NCBI RefSeq assembly: GCF_034044635.1
Contig: NZ_JAXCLX010000002.1
Location: 806,001 to 870,000 of the forward strand
DNA: 64,000 bases
Reading direction: 5' to 3'
From: Dongia rigui
GTDB lineage: Bacteria > Pseudomonadota > Alphaproteobacteria > Dongiales > Dongiaceae
The notes beneath the pieces were generated by a model. That model saw only the letters and a program-made list of their open reading frames with translations. It did not search any database and had not been told where the DNA came from. Of the stretch, positions 61,390 through 64,000 are shown in pieces. A program made the position numbers and the translations under genes. The first letter of the stretch is position 1. Each line of letters opens with the position of its first letter.

Positions 61390-64000
61390 ATGAGCACGGC
61401 GAAGCGGGCAACGTCGCGGGGTGGTGATGTGGCGGCTTTGCGCGTCAAACCGGCGATCCACAAGCCGGCCAGGGGATCCGGGCTGGAGCCTGGCCTGAAA
61501 GCCCTGGAACGGATGTTTCCGGCCGAAAAGGGCTTCGATGCCGCCAAGGCCGAGCGTGACCTGCGGGCCGTGTTCGGGGACCTCGCCGGCCTGCGCGAAC
61601 GCAACCCGTTCGGCAATTCGGTCAAGCTCCTGGCGCTTGAAGTTGGCAAGCGGCTCGACCAGGGCAAGCTGTCGCTGGGTGGCATCGAGACATTGATCCA
61701 GGAACTGACAGCCGGCGCCTTCGAGCATCGCGCCGATCGCCTGCAGAGCTATCTCGGCGAAAGCGACCCCAAGCGCAACGAGCAGAAGTTGCGCGATGTC
61801 TTCCAGGCCCTAGCCGCTGGATCGCGGCGCCCGGCGGGTAAGGGGAAGGGGGCGCGCATTCCGTTCCAAGCCTTCAAGGCCGCCGTCGAACGCGAGCTGT
61901 TTGGCATCGTGATCACCGGCCATCCGACCTTCAGCCAATCCCACGAGATGGTCCGGCTCCTGGCGGAACTGGGCATCAATCGCGGCGCGGGTAGCCAAAA
62001 GCTGCCGGCCGTGCGTCGCCGGAAAATTCTGGCCGATGCCCGCGCCGTCGAGCACCGGCCGCCGGAAAAGCTCGATCTTGCTTACGAATACGAGATGTCG
62101 GTCGCGGCCATCGCCAACATCCACGTCGCCTTGCGCCGCGCCTATGAAATTGCCCTGGATGTGGCGGCCGAGCATTATCCGGCGGAATGGGAGCAACTGT
62201 CGCCGCGCCTGATGACGGTCGCAAGCTGGGTTGGCTATGACCTCGATGGGCGCTCTGACATCAAATGGAGCGACACGCTCTTCACCCGCCTCAAGATCCA
62301 GGTCCTCCAGCTTCAGCGCTATGTGAAGGTCGTCGAGGAATTGCGGGCGGGTGTCGATCAAAAGCGTGCGAATGTCGACCTTGTCCATCTGCTGGAGCTG
62401 TTGGAAAGCCGCCTGGCTTTGGCAATCAAGGAGGCGGAAGACGAAATCGCGGTCTTCCAGGGCGGCAAGAAGGAAGGCGAGGCGCCCCTGGCCTGGGCCG
62501 AGGAGGTGCGCCGCATTGCCAAGCGCATGCATGACGGGCGCGATCTGCGTTTGATCGATTCGGCGCAACTGCTCGAACTCATCAACCGCGCCATCGCGCT
62601 CTCCAAGACGCCTGACCAGCGCCGGAAGTTGATCGTCCTGCGGGCGGAACTTGCCAACCATGGGCTGGGGCTGGCGCACACGCATGTTCGACTGAACGCG
62701 GTGCAGATTCACAACGCCATCCGCAAGCTGATCGATATGGAAGCGGCACCGGATGATCCGGCGCACAAGCGTTCCTACATTGCGAAGATCACCAGGCTGC
62801 TGCAAACCGTTAAGCCGGTGCAGATCAATTTTGCGTCGATCCTGGCGGAACGAACCTCGGCCAAGCGGCTGTTCATGATCGTCGCCAAGATGCTGAAATA
62901 CATCGACGCGACCGTGCCGGTGCGCTTTCTGATCGCGGAAACGGAGACGCCGCTCACATTGCTGGCGGCCCTCTATTTCGCCAAGCTGTTCGGCGTCGAT
63001 GGCAAGGTCGATATCTCGCCTCTGTTCGAGACCACCAAGGCCTTCGAGCGCGGTATCCGCGTGATCGACGAATGCCTGCAGAACCCGGCCTTTGCAGCTT
63101 ACGTTCGCCAGCGCGGGCGGGTCTGCATCCAGACCGGATTCTCCGATGCCGGGCGACATCTGGGACAAACCGTGGCGGCCATCTCCGTCGAGTGGCTGCG
63201 CTTGAAGCTTGCCGAATTGCTGCGCCAGCGTGGCTTCGACGATGTCGAGGTCGTGATCTTCGATACCCATGGTGAATCGATCGGCCGTGGCGGGCATCCC
63301 GAAAATTTCCGGGCGCGTCTCGAATACATCGCCTCGCCGGTCAGTCGGCAGAATTTCGCGCAGGCCGGAATCCGGGTGAAGGAAGAGGCCAGTTTTCAGG
63401 GCGGTGATGGCTATCTCTACTTCATCTCGCCCGATGTCGCCCTGGCCTCAGTCACCCGCATTCTCGAATACATGCTTCCAATCCCGACCGACGACGTTGA
63501 ATCGGATCCCGCCTATCGGCACGACGAAGATTACGTGAAGGAATTCTTCATCACGATCCGGCGCTTCAACGAAGACGTGATGAATGATCCGGCCTACGCG
63601 GCGCTGCTCGATACGTTCGGCGGCAACCTGCTGTTTACCAGCGGGTCCCGGCCGGTGAAGCGCGAGCATGAGGGGTTGGCGCAGCGCGTCAACCTCATGC
63701 ACCCGAAGGAGATGCGCGCCATCCCGCATAACGGCATCCTGCAACAGCTTGGCATGCTGGCCAACACGGTTGGCGGCGTGGGGCAGGCGATCGCCCGCGA
63801 CCCCGAACGGTTCCAGCGTCTCTATCAAGCATCGCCACGCTGTCGGCGCCTTCTGGGCATGGTGGATTGGGCCCTGTCCTTCACCGATCTCGAAGCGCTG
63901 AAATGCTATGTCGATTTGTTCGATCCCGGCCAATGGCTTTCGCGCGCCTATCAGGCCAAGGATCCAGCCGCGGCGGCGGAACTGCGCCATGTCGCCGAGC
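61390..64000 (+). CDS. ppc: Phosphoenolpyruvate carboxylase, divergent serine-cycle type (3' end outside window)
   Basis: 870 codons are in the window and the stop is beyond it. The enzyme carboxylates PEP to oxaloacetate. The usual catalytic His motif TAHPTE appears as T-G-H-P-T-F (H178), and the second catalytic region as H-G-E-S-I-G-R-G-G-H-P-E-N (near residue 627) instead of HGRGGSIGRGG. The substitution around R396/R581-type positions suggests altered acetyl-CoA or aspartate control. The PEP carboxylase of Methylobacterium, also next to mtkAB, is known to be divergent. ATG at 61390 is preceded by GGAGGGG. Confidence 0.87.
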   Translation, partial: MSTAKRATSRGGDVAALRVKPAIHKPARGSGLEPGLKALERMFPAEKGFDAAKAERDLRAVFGDLAGLRERNPFGNSVKLLALEVGKRLDQGKLSLGGIETLIQELTAGAFEHRADRLQSYLGESDPKRNEQKLRDVFQALAAGSRRPAGKGKGARIPFQAFKAAVERELFGIVITGHPTFSQSHEMVRLLAELGINRGAGSQKLPAVRRRKILADARAVEHRPPEKLDLAYEYEMSVAAIANIHVALRRAYEIALDVAAEHYPAEWEQLSPRLMTVASWVGYDLDGRSDIKWSDTLFTRLKIQVLQLQRYVKVVEELRAGVDQKRANVDLVHLLELLESRLALAIKEAEDEIAVFQGGKKEGEAPLAWAEEVRRIAKRMHDGRDLRLIDSAQLLELINRAIALSKTPDQRRKLIVLRAELANHGLGLAHTHVRLNAVQIHNAIRKLIDMEAAPDDPAHKRSYIAKITRLLQTVKPVQINFASILAERTSAKRLFMIVAKMLKYIDATVPVRFLIAETETPLTLLAALYFAKLFGVDGKVDISPLFETTKAFERGIRVIDECLQNPAFAAYVRQRGRVCIQTGFSDAGRHLGQTVAAISVEWLRLKLAELLRQRGFDDVEVVIFDTHGESIGRGGHPENFRARLEYIASPVSRQNFAQAGIRVKEEASFQGGDGYLYFISPDVALASVTRILEYMLPIPTDDVESDPAYRHDEDYVKEFFITIRRFNEDVMNDPAYAALLDTFGGNLLFTSGSRPVKREHEGLAQRVNLMHPKEMRAIPHNGILQQLGMLANTVGGVGQAIARDPERFQRLYQASPRCRRLLGMVDWALSFTDLEALKCYVDLFDPGQWLSRAYQAKDPAAAAELRHVAE

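Noticed and set aside
1-64000. CRISPR arrays, rRNA genes, insertion sequences, phage genes
   Set aside because: No regular spaced repeats, no rRNA sequence, and no transposase- or phage-like proteins seen anywhere in the window.

Overview
This 64-kb window is high-GC, densely packed chromosomal DNA from an alphaproteobacterium. The support is the block dcd–murA–DUF2948–hisG–UPF0262–phosphatase … maf–rng–yacG–tRNA-Phe, an rpoE–chrR pair, hopanoid (hpn) genes and a serine-cycle block mtkA–mtkB–ppc. A Rhodospirillales-like lineage fits, but the genus cannot be read from the sequence. Genes overlap heavily, GTG and TTG starts are common, and five convergent gene pairs overlap at their 3' ends.

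Layout. (1) 1–3059: a minus-strand unit of choline-type binding protein, alpha/beta hydrolase and a GST cut by the window edge, divergent from betI across a perfect 18-bp palindrome. (2) 3040–17871: an Sfp-type phosphopantetheinyl transferase divergent from a nearly gapless aryl polyene (APE) type II PKS operon, apeC to apeR (apeC, D, E, F, G, an apeH–apeI fusion, J, K, L, M, N, O, P, Q, R). It ends in a spermidine-synthase-like SAM-fold gene and meets a polyamine-type binding lipoprotein tail to tail. (3) 19138–26958: tRNA-Thr, then the housekeeping block. A TPR gene sits where infA is normally found, and tRNA-Phe(GAA) closes the block. (4) 26959–29309: a chemoreceptor gene flanked by tRNA-Phe and a degenerate 50-bp copy of its 3' part, which looks like the scar of an integrated element. 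(5) 29338–32951: an MscS-type channel and an FAD oxidoreductase.

(6) 33089–41896: an ECF11-type island. It holds rpoE–chrR, a divergent operon (FAD amine oxidase, DUF1365, cfa, MFS, DUF3833 lipoprotein) and a second minus-strand unit (DUF6134-like, SDR, NTF2-like). Three TGATCC–N18–TA(A/G) elements lie at exactly the positions expected for RpoE-dependent promoters, which predicts one singlet-oxygen/membrane-stress regulon. (7) 41939–44050: an orphan sensor kinase. (8) 44229–58306: hopanoid synthesis and transport (shc, hpnG, hpnH, hpnM, hpnN, hpnA) interleaved with isoprenoid precursor genes ispH and dxs and with an unusual MlaC-like–CopC–CopD set upstream of hpnN. (9) 58274–64000: a CHAP-domain lipoprotein, then mtkA, mtkB and a divergent PEP carboxylase that runs off the end, consistent with a serine-cycle module.

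A theme of the window is envelope protection. APE pigments, cyclopropane fatty acids under RpoE/ChrR, and hopanoids are three separate membrane-modifying pathways. Two of them carry their own MMPL-type exporter next to a periplasmic lipid-carrier-like protein.
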